64,000 bases of DNA from Vulcanimicrobiota bacterium (GCA_013290125.1 JABCYQ010000015.1:1-64000); one strand, 5' to 3'; shown: positions 25,124 through 34,065, counted from the first letter of the stretch. The notes: generated from the letters alone by a model not told the origin. Numbers and translations are program-made.

Positions 25124-25498
25124 CTAGGCGTAGCGGTGGCCGCGCCACTCTATCCATCCGCCGCGGTGCCAGCCCGGACCTGGGCAGTGGTGCGTATCGT
25201 GGATGATCGACTCGCCTGCCTTCGGCACCAGTTGTCCTTGGACCACCACGGTATCGCCGACGTTGACGGGGATCGCGGGCGCAAGCAAGACATTGTCGAT
25301 CACGCGCAACGTGAGCCCGTGTTCGGTGACGATGTCGAACGTCTCGTGGCACGCATGCGTGTGCCGTCCGGTGAAAAAAGTCGGCTGGTCGATGACCGAG
25401 CCTTCAACGGCGACATCGGTGACGCGATGTGCGGCGACCGCCGCGAGAGCGGCAGCGTCGGAGTAGTCCGGCAGAATTGCCAAGGGGTGATCGATCAT
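25124..25498 (-). CDS. DUF3465 family protein
   Basis: 124 aa, no signal peptide. The sequence shows the His-rich pattern of DUF3465: TGRHTHACHETFDIV, an OB-like set of strands (LRVIDNVLLAPAIPVNVGDTVVVQGQLV), then IIHDTHHCPGPGWHRGGWIEWRGHRYA. Such proteins are small, nucleic-acid-fold-like and uncharacterised; the histidines suggest metal binding. It follows the PD-(D/E)XK nuclease gene on the same strand with a 32-bp gap. Confidence 0.75.
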   Translation of the reverse strand: MIDHPLAILPDYSDAAALAAVAAHRVTDVAVEGSVIDQPTFFTGRHTHACHETFDIVTEHGLTLRVIDNVLLAPAIPVNVGDTVVVQGQLVPKAGESIIHDTHHCPGPGWHRGGWIEWRGHRYA

Positions 25499-25530
25499 GC
25501 CGGCGCTATCGCGCGCCGCGCTCGAGCGGT

Positions 25531-26499
25531 CTAGTCTTCGTCGTCGGGCGGCGGGGTTGGCGCATCGTCGAGCCGCCCGCAGATCTCGCGGAAATTGCAG
25601 CGCCGGCAGAGCACAGTGTTGGTCGTCATCGGAAATTGCTCGATGTCGCCAGCCACGTTATTCGGGATGTCGGTGAGCCGATCGCGCACGTCGGCGGCGT
25701 ACGTGGCGATCATGCGCTGCGCCTCGCCGACGCCTTCGCGCAGATTAGCGTAACGGTCCGCCTCGCCGGTCACGAGATAGACGAGGTGAGCGACGACGTT
25801 CTCGATCGGCGCCCCGAGTTTTTCGGAAACATATAGGCCATAGACCGCGAGCTGCGCGATATTCGCCTTGCTCGGCCGTCCGGTCTTCCAGTCCACGATG
25901 TGCAGCATGCCCTGCTCGTCCTCGACCACGAGGTCGGGCTTCGCGAAGACGGTCACGCCGTCTACGACCATCTTCGCGTCGTCGAAACCGGGCGGGTCGA
26001 TGATCCGCAGCCGCTTGCGCGGTATCGCAAACGACCGCCGCGCATAACTCGAACGGCCGAATGTGTCGGCGCACAGGCCTATCTGCTTCAACGCGGCATC
26101 TTGCTGCGCCGCGCTCACGCCGATCCCATAGTAGTCTTCGAACAGGATCGCGTACTGCTTGGGCTGACCGAAGCGCTCCCAATCGCGGTTGCGCGACTCG
26201 CGAACCCGCTTAAGGAGACGGCGCTCGACTTCGTCGCGGATCAGTTGGATCGGAACCGGTGAAGGCGCTTCACTGCGCATGCGCAGACGCTCGCCTATGA
26301 CGTTGTGAAACGACTCGCCCACGAGCATCGCGAGGCTCTTGAGTTGGGTCAGCCGATACGCGAGCGCGGAATCTTTCGAAGCGTCGCTCTCCCAACCGCC
26401 CCACGAGCCGTAGTATCGCCAATACGTGCGCCGCGGGCATTCGTAGAACGTCCGGTGACGCGACCAAGACCAGGCGAACTCGTTCTGCAGATCGGCCAC
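25531..26499 (-). CDS. PD-(D/E)XK nuclease with probable Fe-S cluster (RecB/Cas4-like)
   Basis: 322 aa from GTG. Nuclease core: GESFHNVIGE (motif I His/Glu), FAKPDLVVED (Asp), HIVDWKTGR (D-x-K), and QLAVYGLYV (Gln motif). One cysteine near the N-terminus (FYECPRRTYW) and three at the C-terminus (LCRRCNFREIC) match the four-Cys cage that holds a 4Fe-4S cluster in Cas4, AddB and Dna2-type nucleases. The protein is about 320 aa and stands alone, without helicase or cas genes, as in solitary RecB-family exonucleases. It starts one base after the stop of the preceding small gene. Confidence 0.88.
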   Translation of the reverse strand: MADLQNEFAWSWSRHRTFYECPRRTYWRYYGSWGGWESDASKDSALAYRLTQLKSLAMLVGESFHNVIGERLRMRSEAPSPVPIQLIRDEVERRLLKRVRESRNRDWERFGQPKQYAILFEDYYGIGVSAAQQDAALKQIGLCADTFGRSSYARRSFAIPRKRLRIIDPPGFDDAKMVVDGVTVFAKPDLVVEDEQGMLHIVDWKTGRPSKANIAQLAVYGLYVSEKLGAPIENVVAHLVYLVTGEADRYANLREGVGEAQRMIATYAADVRDRLTDIPNNVAGDIEQFPMTTNTVLCRRCNFREICGRLDDAPTPPPDDED

Positions 26500-26500
26500 G

Positions 26501-26791
26501 TCAGTCGCCGGCTTCCTCTTCCCATAGGTCGAATTCGTCCGCGAGGATGTCGAGCGCCGCTTCCGCGTCCGCCTCGGGAACGCAGACGAGCGTTTCGCCG
26601 CCGAAGAGCGATCCGCCGCTGCCTGGTCCGAGCATCGCGAACGGAAGGTCGCCCATCAAGGGAAACGGTTTCGCGTCTATGCCATGTGAGCGCAGCAGAT
26701 CGATCGCCGTCGCGTCGCCGAGGTCCGTTTGCCCGAAGACGGCGACATAGACGCCTTCGACGTGTTCCGGGGGATCGATCAGGTAGCCCAC
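26501..26791 (-). CDS. DUF2007-like small protein
   Basis: 96 aa. The fold-like pattern VEGVYVAVFGQTDLGDATAI, LLRSHGIDAKPF, GGSLFGGETLVCVPEADAEAALDIL resembles the DUF2007 (putative signal transducing) domain. That is an ACT-like alpha/beta unit with a strand-helix start and a VPEADAEAA helix near the end. The acidic C-terminus is EFDLWEEEAGD. It is tightly coupled to the nuclease gene downstream. Confidence 0.6.
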   Translation of the reverse strand: MGYLIDPPEHVEGVYVAVFGQTDLGDATAIDLLRSHGIDAKPFPLMGDLPFAMLGPGSGGSLFGGETLVCVPEADAEAALDILADEFDLWEEEAGD

Positions 26792-26803
26792 GATCGAAAA
26801 GCC

Positions 26804-27295
26804 TTATGCCTGTCTGCCGAAGAACGGCACGACGGTCGTCTCTGGACGGAACGAGAAGTAGCGGCGGCCCAGGTCCCCTGCAAGCGCCGCGACCACCGGA
26901 ATGCGCAGCACGTCGGCGGCGAGTAACGCCGGCGCGTCACTCGTGGCGACGAACCGCGCCTCGACCACTGCCGGATCAGCGGGTTTCGGCGCGGCGCGCT
27001 CGCCGATCTCTTCCATAAAGAACGTGCAGTTGACGACGTGGTAGCTGTGATCGGGATCGAGCGATTCGCTGACGTAGGCAAGCGATAAGGGACGCACGTG
27101 CAAGCTGGTCTCTTCGGCGAATTCCCTGACGACCGCTTCCTCGATCGTCTCGCCCGCTTCTTGGCGACCGCCGGGCAAGACCCATAGAGCTTGCGGCTCG
27201 GCTGCGTAGACGCAGCGAACCAGCAACAACGAGCTATCGCGAACGAGAAGTCCCGAGCATAGCTGTACCTTGACGAGCTCGGGGGGCGCGGTCAA
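26804..27295 (-). CDS. Nudix hydrolase
   Basis: 163 aa. The Nudix box is intact: GGRQEAGE, then a spacer, then REFAEET, with the catalytic Glu pair in FAEET. The flanking strands are LCSGLLVRDSSLLLV and LWVLPGG. It hydrolyses a nucleoside diphosphate linked to some group X; the substrate cannot be predicted. The only start giving full length is TTG at 27295. It lies 13 bp after the micro-ORF at 27309-27425 and 12 bp before the DUF2007-like gene, so these minus-strand genes form one transcript. Confidence 0.9.
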   Translation of the reverse strand: MTAPPELVKVQLCSGLLVRDSSLLLVRCVYAAEPQALWVLPGGRQEAGETIEEAVVREFAEETSLHVRPLSLAYVSESLDPDHSYHVVNCTFFMEEIGERAAPKPADPAVVEARFVATSDAPALLAADVLRIPVVAALAGDLGRRYFSFRPETTVVPFFGRQA

Positions 27296-27308
27296 TTCCG
27301 ATATCGGG

Positions 27309-27425
27309 TCAGTGGAAGACCCAGTGACGCCACTCCCAGCCGACGGACATCGCGACCGGTGACATCAGAAATCCCATGTAGACGGCGATGGTCATCTGAA
27401 GGGCGTTTGCGAGGAATCGCTTCAC
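27309..27425 (-). CDS. 38-residue membrane micro-ORF
   Basis: GTG at 27425 with AGGAG eight bases upstream opens a 38-codon frame ending at TGA 27309. The peptide has a basic start (KRFLANALQ), one hydrophobic helix (MTIAVYMGFLMSPVAMSVG) and an aromatic end (WEWRHWVFH). The length of the helix, good ribosome binding site and position 13 bp before the Nudix gene support translation. It could also act as a leader ORF. No known homolog. Confidence 0.4.
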   Translation of the reverse strand: MKRFLANALQMTIAVYMGFLMSPVAMSVGWEWRHWVFH

Positions 27426-27500
27426 GGATCGCTCCTGATCGGTCTGTCGGTCCGACCGTCATTCGACCGTGATCCCCGTCACACCATTTCACCGCCAGTC

Positions 27501-29129
27501 CTAATTCTCGGGGTCAAACGCCCGGGCGATCAGGGCCACCGGTATCGTGCCGAACGAGAGCAGCCGGTCGTGAAAAGCCCGCAGGTCGAAGCGCGCGCCG
27601 AGCCGCGCTGCCTGGCTCGTCCGCAGGTCGAGGATCTGCTGCTTACCCGTGAGATAAGACATAGGCTGGGTGGGCGACTGGGTATAGCGCCGCACCTCGC
27701 CGATCGCGTTCGGACGTTCGAGGCGCGCGACGTTCACGAGCATGTCGACCGCTTCATTAAAGGTCATGCGGCCGGTGTGCAGTTTGACGTCGATGACGAC
27801 GCGGCAAGCGCGCCAGAGCTGGTCCTTGAGTTGAAAGATTCGGTAGCGCGGATCCCGCGTCATGCCTTCGTCGAGCATCATCTGCTCGCAATACAGCGCC
27901 CAGCCTTCGCAGAAGACGGTGCTGTCGAACAACCCGCGGATCGACGACGGCGTGGCATTCGCGCAGACGAGCTGGAGGTGGTGACCGGGATACGCTTCGT
28001 GTACGTTGGTCAGCAGCATCGCATAGCGGTTGTGGCCGAGCAGCGCTTCGGCGCGATCCTCGGGCTTTAACTTTTCGCTCACCGGTGTGACGTAATAAAG
28101 CCCTTCCTGGCGCTTGTCGAACGCGCCCGGCGGCATGTACGCCGCATACGGCACGGTGGGCCGCAAGAACGCCGGTGTCTCCACGACTTGCAGCTGTTCG
28201 CCGCCGGGGATCGTGGCCAAGCCGCGCGATTGCACGAATTCACGAGCCTGATCGACGCCTTCGCGATACCGCGCCAAAAGTTCGCCGTGCGGTGGATGGT
28301 CGGTTCGTAAGGCTTCGACGATCGCGCCCCAATCGCGTTCGGGGTCGACGCGCTCGGCCTCTTGGCGCAGGCTGTCAAGCGTCGATGACACAGCGTTCTC
28401 ACCGAACGCGAGCAGCGACTCGCAATCGTAGGGAAGAAGATGTTCGTCGCGGAGTTTGAAATCGAAAAGCTCGCGACCGAGCGCGAAGCTCATGCCGTCG
28501 CGCTGCGCATGTGTGTCGCGCAAAAACGTCTCGAAGCGCGTGCAGGCGGCGAGCGCAGCATCGAGCGGTTTGCGCATCTGCGGGCGGTCGATCGCCAGTG
28601 GAGCGACGACGTCGTTCAGGAAATCGGCTGCGCCTTGCGTCTCTTCGATCGCGATCTCGGTCCAGATCGCCGGCGAAGACTGCAGATTTTCGATGCCGGC
28701 ATCGAACAGCGACGGGATGCTCTCAAGCCGCGACTGGACGGCAGGCAGGCGCTCGGCGAGCGGCGCGAATTCGCGCGCGAGCAGCGAGTAGACGCCGTTG
28801 ACCGCGGTGTCGACATAGATGGACGGATCGTGATGCTGCGGTTCGAGCGCTTCGAGTTCGCGCGCTTCGGTCTCGAAGCGCGCGAGAAGCATGCGATGGT
28901 CGATACGGTCTTCAGCCGAGAGCGATTGCGGCGACCAAGCCGCTAAGGCACGCACGTTGTCTCGCGCGCGCTGCGCATCTTCGTCGAAGCCGTCGGCGCT
29001 GAGGTCGGGTACCTCGTGGTCGTGGTCGTGGAGCCCGTTCCAGGTCGCATCGATGGGATTGCGGCGTAGGGCGTCGAGCATCATGGCCCGCGCGGCTTGT
29101 TGGAAGTCGTTCGGTTGCATGTCGTCCAT
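27501..29129 (-). CDS. DUF885 family metal-dependent hydrolase
   Basis: 542 aa, the normal length for the family. The mostly helical protein shows the zinc motif HEAYPGHHLQL (HExxxxH-type) and the following FCEGWALYCEQMMLDEG, which supplies a third acidic ligand, as in gluzincin relatives. DUF885 proteins are related to M32 carboxypeptidases and are thought to be peptidases, but few are characterised. No signal peptide is seen. The ATG at 29129 has an alternative three codons later. Confidence 0.88.
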   Translation of the reverse strand: MDDMQPNDFQQAARAMMLDALRRNPIDATWNGLHDHDHEVPDLSADGFDEDAQRARDNVRALAAWSPQSLSAEDRIDHRMLLARFETEARELEALEPQHHDPSIYVDTAVNGVYSLLAREFAPLAERLPAVQSRLESIPSLFDAGIENLQSSPAIWTEIAIEETQGAADFLNDVVAPLAIDRPQMRKPLDAALAACTRFETFLRDTHAQRDGMSFALGRELFDFKLRDEHLLPYDCESLLAFGENAVSSTLDSLRQEAERVDPERDWGAIVEALRTDHPPHGELLARYREGVDQAREFVQSRGLATIPGGEQLQVVETPAFLRPTVPYAAYMPPGAFDKRQEGLYYVTPVSEKLKPEDRAEALLGHNRYAMLLTNVHEAYPGHHLQLVCANATPSSIRGLFDSTVFCEGWALYCEQMMLDEGMTRDPRYRIFQLKDQLWRACRVVIDVKLHTGRMTFNEAVDMLVNVARLERPNAIGEVRRYTQSPTQPMSYLTGKQQILDLRTSQAARLGARFDLRAFHDRLLSFGTIPVALIARAFDPEN

Positions 29130-29188
29130 TATACGGAACGTGAACTGGGAGTTGCAAGAGAGTTGCTAAACGTCGCGCTGGCCGTGGG

Positions 29189-31363
29189 TCAGACGGTCAC
29201 GCGGATTACCTCTTGCAGCGTCGTCTCGCCTTTGAGCATACGATCGACCGCGTCCACGCGTAAGTCCTGGAAGTCCGTCTTCGCGACGTACTCTTTGAGA
29301 ATCCCGGCGTTTGTGCCGCTCGTTCCGATGAGGGTTCGCAGCTCGTCGTCGATCACCACGACCTCGTGCACCGCGAGCCGTCCGTAGAATCCCGTCTTAT
29401 GACAGTGCGCGCAACCACGTCCGCGTTGCAGTTGTTTCGGCGGCACGTCGACGCCAAGCATCTCCTTGATCACGCCCGTCTCGCTCTGTGTGAGCGCATA
29501 GCTCTCTTTGCACCAGTCGCAATTCTTGCGCAAGAGCCGTTGACCGACGACGCCGATGAGGCTGGCCCCGATCAGGGTCCCGTCAACGCCGATATCGACG
29601 AGGCGAGAAATCGCCTGCACCGCCGTATTAGTGTGGAGAGTGGAGAAGAGCAAGTGACCGGTCAGAGCCGCTCGTATGGATAGATCGGCGGTCTCGCGAT
29701 CGCGGATCTCTCCGACATAGATCACATCGGGGTCGCTGCGCAAGATCGAACGCAGCACCGTGGGGAACGTGACGCCGCGCTTGGGGACGAGCTCGACGTG
29801 GTTGATCCCGCGAACGCGGTATTCCACCGGGTCCTCGACCGTCACGATGTTCGTCGTGCCGTCGTGGATCTCTTGAATACAGCTGAAAAGCGTCGTCGAC
29901 TTGCCGCTGCCGGTCGGGCCGCAGAACAAGATCATGCCGTACGGGCGACGGATCAGCGGCGCAAACAGCTGATAGTTTCGTTCGCTGAAGCCGATCGATC
30001 GCATGGTCTTGAAGGTTGGATCTTTTTCCAAGAGCCGCACGACGATCTTCTCGCCGAAGACCGTGGGGAGCGACGAGACCCGCAACTCGAAGTCTTTCCC
30101 ACCGTAGCGCATGGAGATGCGGCCATCTTGCGGTATGAGCCGCTCCGTGATGTCCATGCCCGCCATGACTTTGATCCGCGAGACGACGGGGGAGATCAGA
30201 TTGCGCGGCAAGGTCCGCATTTCGTGCAGGATGCCGTCGAGGCGAAACCGGACGACGATGGCGTCCTCCATCGGCTCGACATGGATGTCGCTGGCACGTT
30301 CCTCAACGGCCGAGCGCATGAGGGAGTCGACGAGCGAAATGATCGGCGTTGCGTCCGACAACCGGCGCAGCGTCTCGAGATCGGTGACGTCGGGGGCGGA
30401 AGTGACGATCTCGATCGACCGCTCGGGTGATGCAGACGCGCGGTCGATCAATCGGTCCGCCGCGTTCAGCGAGGCCGCCTGGTAGACGGATTTGATCGCC
30501 TTTTCGACATCGCCGATCATGGCGAAGCGTAGATCGAAGCGGCCCTTTGAACGCAACTGGATGATGTCCAGAGCCGGCAAGTCAAGCGGATCGGCCATCG
30601 CGACGACATACGAGCCGTCCACGTGCTTGATGGGCACGATGTTCTGTGAAAGGGCGAAGCTCTCGGGGATGAGTTCGGCCGCCCCAAGGCTCGGCTTGAT
30701 CGCACTCAAGTTCACAAACGGAATGCCGTAGATCGCGCCCAGGTACTCATCCAACTTGTCGAACGTCGTGAGGTTGAGCGACAAAAGCGAACCCGCAAAA
30801 TCGTAGCGTTGGTGGAGCACGGCGAAGAGCAGCCGATCGACGTCCGCCGGCCCGACCTTCGCGACGCGCTCGAGACGCCTGATGAGACGCATGTAGTACG
30901 TGTGATGCGGCTCGGAGAGCGGCTTCGGCACGCGCGCGGTCTGTTTATCGATGGCCAGATCCGCGACGTCGAAATGCGCCTCGAGATTCCCATCGTTGAT
31001 CGGGGCATAGATCGCATCGATGAGTGCGAGCCGCCCATCATTGTCGAATTCGGAGAAGCGTACCCCGTGTTGGTGCGCGCCGTCGATAGTCTCGGACCAG
31101 AGCACGCGGGCGTTCGTCTGCGTTTTCGCGCCGGCGCGAAGTTCGAGATATGCGATTCCCTCTGTACCGGGCGTGAGCGGACCGCTCGACTCAAAGCGGA
31201 CGCCATCCAAACTGAGGTCGATGGATGACCCTGCGATCACGTCGCCGGCCGAATCGACGATGACCACCGGCAGCGCTGATTTGCGCCGGTGGAACATCCG
31301 TTGATTCGCCTTCGACTCCGCCTTCTCGGGCTGGAGTTTCGTTGCGCCGTGACGAGGTGTCAT
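29189..31363 (-). CDS. PilZ-MshEN-GspE/PilB pilus assembly ATPase
   Basis: 724 aa, longer than a typical PilB (about 570) because of an extra N-terminal PilZ-like domain (residues about 20-115: RRKSALPVVIVD, then SIDLSLDGVRFES). Next come MshEN-type N-terminal modules (about 160-290) and the hexameric ATPase core with Walker A GPTGSGKSTT (near residue 480), Walker B/Asp box (SDPDVIYVGEIRD) and a zinc-binding tetracysteine (CDWC, then CAHCHK). Both PilZ and MshEN domains bind c-di-GMP in known proteins, so pilus extension is probably controlled by this messenger twice. The gene ends an operon of pilin-like genes. Confidence 0.92.
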   Translation of the reverse strand: MTPRHGATKLQPEKAESKANQRMFHRRKSALPVVIVDSAGDVIAGSSIDLSLDGVRFESSGPLTPGTEGIAYLELRAGAKTQTNARVLWSETIDGAHQHGVRFSEFDNDGRLALIDAIYAPINDGNLEAHFDVADLAIDKQTARVPKPLSEPHHTYYMRLIRRLERVAKVGPADVDRLLFAVLHQRYDFAGSLLSLNLTTFDKLDEYLGAIYGIPFVNLSAIKPSLGAAELIPESFALSQNIVPIKHVDGSYVVAMADPLDLPALDIIQLRSKGRFDLRFAMIGDVEKAIKSVYQAASLNAADRLIDRASASPERSIEIVTSAPDVTDLETLRRLSDATPIISLVDSLMRSAVEERASDIHVEPMEDAIVVRFRLDGILHEMRTLPRNLISPVVSRIKVMAGMDITERLIPQDGRISMRYGGKDFELRVSSLPTVFGEKIVVRLLEKDPTFKTMRSIGFSERNYQLFAPLIRRPYGMILFCGPTGSGKSTTLFSCIQEIHDGTTNIVTVEDPVEYRVRGINHVELVPKRGVTFPTVLRSILRSDPDVIYVGEIRDRETADLSIRAALTGHLLFSTLHTNTAVQAISRLVDIGVDGTLIGASLIGVVGQRLLRKNCDWCKESYALTQSETGVIKEMLGVDVPPKQLQRGRGCAHCHKTGFYGRLAVHEVVVIDDELRTLIGTSGTNAGILKEYVAKTDFQDLRVDAVDRMLKGETTLQEVIRVTV

Positions 31364-31368
31364 CCGCC

Positions 31369-32619
31369 CTACTTTTCTATGAACGACATAATTTTGTAAT
31401 TCAATGCCTTGACGGGCTGCGTGCCAGCGCCGTCATCGTAGTTGAACGCACCGTTCGAACCGCCGCCGCTGAACACGACATCGACGCCCGCGACGACCGC
31501 GCCGGTTATCGCACCGTTGCCCGCCATCTGTACCGATCCGTAGGGCGCGAAGATCAGGCCTACGTTGACATCGCTGTTGCCGGTGATCGTCACCGCGCAG
31601 CCTCCGCCGCCCGAAGCGCATGTTTGCGTATTCGGATCTGAAGCCAACACCATCAACTGACCGCCGCCCCCGGTTGGCTGGCTGAGCCCGCTGGATGCCC
31701 ACGTGCCGTTCACAACGATGAGGCTGCCGTTCTCATTGATCATCGAGCCGTGACCGCTGATCGTCACGTTGCCGTTGATATAGACCGTGCCGCCGCCGTT
31801 GAACTGAATCGTCCCCTGGCTCAAGTTGACCGGTCCATTGATGTAGACGTTGCCGGTATAAGTCCCGGTGGGATTCGAGCCGGAAACAGTCGTGCCGCTC
31901 TCCGCGAGGCCAAGCGCTGTCGCTGCCAGCGCCGCGTCCGCCTGAGATGTCGGAAAGACCACCGGAGCGTAGTTCGCGTGATTCGCGTATGCGTTCGTCC
32001 AGTTGTTGATGCTGCCTGCAGCATAGGTCGTGCCTTGCACGGCGCCCTGGTTGCCGCCAACTGTGATGACGCCGTTGGCGTGTACGTCAGCCGGCGTGTT
32101 GTCGGGCGCTTTGTTGACCGGCGCATGACCGCCGTCGAAGATGTTGTTGGCGGCATCGATGGCGCCGCCGGGTATCGGAAGACCGGTCGCCCGCTGCACG
32201 ATCGCTCCGTCGACCTCTTTGCGGTTGCCCGGAAGCGATGCTGTTGCGCTTATATACGCCGAGTTCGCCGGAACGCTGATCCCGCCGGAGGTTGAGCCAG
32301 CTTTACCCAGATCATTGACGACCATCGTCCAGGTGTACGTTGCGCTCGTTTTCGACAGCGTACCCGTGCCGGTCGTGCCCGTAGGCGTCGTTCCGCCCGA
32401 CACGTCCAACGCCCGCATCCCGTCGTTTACGCCGGCTTCGGCCGCATCAAAGGCGGCCTGTTTGAACTGGACGCTGCCGGCGTCGGTCGCAGAGTGTGTC
32501 GCGAACTGCAAGATGACGATCGCGGCGAGGAATAGTACGGCGATGGTGATGATTGCCAAACCCACCGCAAAACCGCGCGCAGTTGCACGTTTGCGGACTT
32601 GTGACGTCCTCGTGGTCAT
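31369..32619 (-). CDS. PilX-like pilus assembly protein with long beta-rich domain
   Basis: 416 aa. An N-terminal basic stretch and hydrophobic helix (residues 15-42, ARGFAVGLAIITIAVLFLAAIVILQFA) lead into a coiled segment with FKQAAFDAAEAGVNDGM, the AAxAG signature of PilX N-termini. The remainder is Gly/Asn/Thr-rich with beta-solenoid-like repeats (GTYTGNVYINGPVNLSQGT, VYINGNVTISGHG), as in DUF7305 proteins. It lies between the ATPase gene (5-bp gap) and two prepilin genes, so is likely a minor component of the pilus or pseudopilus. There is no processing Glu, as usual for PilX-like proteins. Confidence 0.72.
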   Translation of the reverse strand: MTTRTSQVRKRATARGFAVGLAIITIAVLFLAAIVILQFATHSATDAGSVQFKQAAFDAAEAGVNDGMRALDVSGGTTPTGTTGTGTLSKTSATYTWTMVVNDLGKAGSTSGGISVPANSAYISATASLPGNRKEVDGAIVQRATGLPIPGGAIDAANNIFDGGHAPVNKAPDNTPADVHANGVITVGGNQGAVQGTTYAAGSINNWTNAYANHANYAPVVFPTSQADAALAATALGLAESGTTVSGSNPTGTYTGNVYINGPVNLSQGTIQFNGGGTVYINGNVTISGHGSMINENGSLIVVNGTWASSGLSQPTGGGGQLMVLASDPNTQTCASGGGGCAVTITGNSDVNVGLIFAPYGSVQMAGNGAITGAVVAGVDVVFSGGGSNGAFNYDDGAGTQPVKALNYKIMSFIEK

Positions 32620-32630
32620 GGCGCCCCCTT

Positions 32631-33257
32631 CTAGTTCCGAGCCAAAACAGTTGTGGTGTACGTTGAGGAATTCTGTGTCGGTCCGGCGCCGGCAGCCGAG
32701 ATCACTTGGAGCGACACCTGTCCGTTCGCATTGTTGACCGCGATCGCCATCGACTGCGCGTCGGGAAGCGCAGGCGCCGTGCCGTTAGGAAGCAACGACA
32801 CCGCCGTGACGGCTGCGACGGCTCCGGCCAGCGGCGTCGCGGGCGGCGTCTGCCACGCCTGATACGTTCGATAGATGATGTTGCCGGACGGCTGTGAATA
32901 GACGACGTAGGCCACCCAACAAGGCGTCGTCGAGCAACTTGGCTGGAAAACGCCGGCGGCATTGTACGCAGTAAGAACAGCGAGGTACGGCGTTGTCGTC
33001 AACGCGGTCGGTTGCGAGCAGGTCACGGTAACGTTTGCCGTGCACGCAAACACCCCGCTGACGTCGGTTCCACGGATGTCACGTTCGATGATATCGAGAC
33101 CGTACGCCGCCGAGAAAACGGTTTCGGCTTTTGCTGAACCGCGGAGCGGCGCGGTCATCGTCGGCAAGGCGAGCGATGCGATCGCGACCAGCATCAACCC
33201 GAGGATGATCGTGGAGACGATCATCTCTGCGAGCGAAAATCCGCGCTGATTGCTCAT
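32631..33257 (-). CDS. Type IV prepilin / pseudopilin
   Basis: 208 aa. The open frame extends back to 33308, but the ATG at 33257 gives the standard short leader MSNQRG followed by FSLAEMIVSTIILGLMLVA. That is a textbook class III signal: Gly(-1), Phe(+1), Glu(+5), then a hydrophobic helix. The globular part is Ala/Thr-rich with two Cys pairs (FACTANVTVTCS; SCSTTPCW). The start codon lies one base after the stop of the preceding prepilin gene. It should be processed by a PilD-type peptidase not present in this window. Confidence 0.85.
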   Translation of the reverse strand: MSNQRGFSLAEMIVSTIILGLMLVAIASLALPTMTAPLRGSAKAETVFSAAYGLDIIERDIRGTDVSGVFACTANVTVTCSQPTALTTTPYLAVLTAYNAAGVFQPSCSTTPCWVAYVVYSQPSGNIIYRTYQAWQTPPATPLAGAVAAVTAVSLLPNGTAPALPDAQSMAIAVNNANGQVSLQVISAAGAGPTQNSSTYTTTVLARN

Positions 33258-33258
33258 G

Positions 33259-33687
33259 TCACAGCTGACTTGTGATGTAGGATTCCAGCGTGAGCTGGCG
33301 AGCTGCATTGTTCTCGTTCCAACGAACCGTGACCGAACAGTCTTGCGTGAGCGGCGAGCCGTTCAGCGCGGCGCACTGATTGGTCAAAGAGAAATTGCCG
33401 GTGACCACGTCGGCGCCGCCGCCCGAAAACGATTGTCCGAAGTCGATCGGCGCAGTCGTGCTCGTCGGAACCGGGGCGCCGTTCACGACGTCGTAGCGGA
33501 TGGAATCCAGGAACTGCTGGCCCACGGCGTTCGCTTGCACCGAGATCGAGTTGTATTCGATCTGGACGAACGAGTACGGGATGACGCCGAGCAGTCCGGC
33601 AGTCGCAACGATGACGAGAACCAGACCAATAAGCGAATCGATGATCGTGATACCGCGCTGTGCGGTCGACCTGCGATCGGACGAGAT
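33259..33687 (-). CDS. Type IV prepilin with apparent AUC start
   Basis: 142 aa. In this frame there is a prepilin-like N-terminus: RSTAQRG followed by ITIIDSLIGLVLVIVATAGLL. Gly(-1) is present, but position +5 is Asp rather than Glu. Between the upstream in-frame stop and this segment there is no ATG, GTG or TTG. ATC at 33687-33685 is preceded by a perfect AGGAGG (33700-33695) with 7-nt spacing, so translation probably starts at AUC, or an ATG has been lost. The C-terminal part (FSLTNQCAALNGSPLTQDCS) is pilin-like. This is the first gene of the pilus operon. Confidence 0.65.
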   Translation of the reverse strand: MSSDRRSTAQRGITIIDSLIGLVLVIVATAGLLGVIPYSFVQIEYNSISVQANAVGQQFLDSIRYDVVNGAPVPTSTTAPIDFGQSFSGGGADVVTGNFSLTNQCAALNGSPLTQDCSVTVRWNENNAARQLTLESYITSQL

Positions 33688-34065
33688 GTCTAGACCTCCT
33701 GGCGATCACGTCATGCGCTCCGTGACGCGAATCACGCTTTTGTCGATTCAAGTAGTGCCCCCAGTTGGCCTTGACCGTCTAGTCGGAACTTTCTCACGCG
33801 AGCTCATATGATGAGGCATTTTTGCTCGCTTTGCTGAGCAAGCTGCCGCTCGCCGATTGCGCTGAGATGCATGAGCGTGCGCGGTTTGCGCGCTCTTTCG
33901 TGGTGAAGTTGCGGGCTGTTTCCGGGTTGGAGTTTGTATTTTTCGGCGTCGGTGTTTTCGCGAGATTGCGATCGATCGGATCGACGTCGGGGTCGTGGTA
34001 AGTCGTCAATCGCGCCAGGTTCTATCGGCTACCGACCTTCCATGATATGGAACGAAAATAGGGCC
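33688..34065. other. Intergenic region between pilus operon and SOS cassette
   Basis: About 380 bp separate two divergent operons. The left end holds the AGGAGG of the pilus operon (33695-33700). I see no convincing coding frame (a 71-codon minus-strand frame at 33794-34009 lacks protein-like composition and a ribosome binding site) and no recognised riboswitch. The composition is less GC-rich than the flanking genes, especially after 33900, as expected for regulatory DNA. A promoter and operator for imuA follow at 34066. Confidence 0.5.

Noticed and set aside
33794-34009. 71-codon minus-strand frame in the region between pilus operon and imuA
   Set aside because: Composition is Asn/Ser/Lys-rich without fold-like pattern, no ribosome binding site, and it lies in regulatory DNA.
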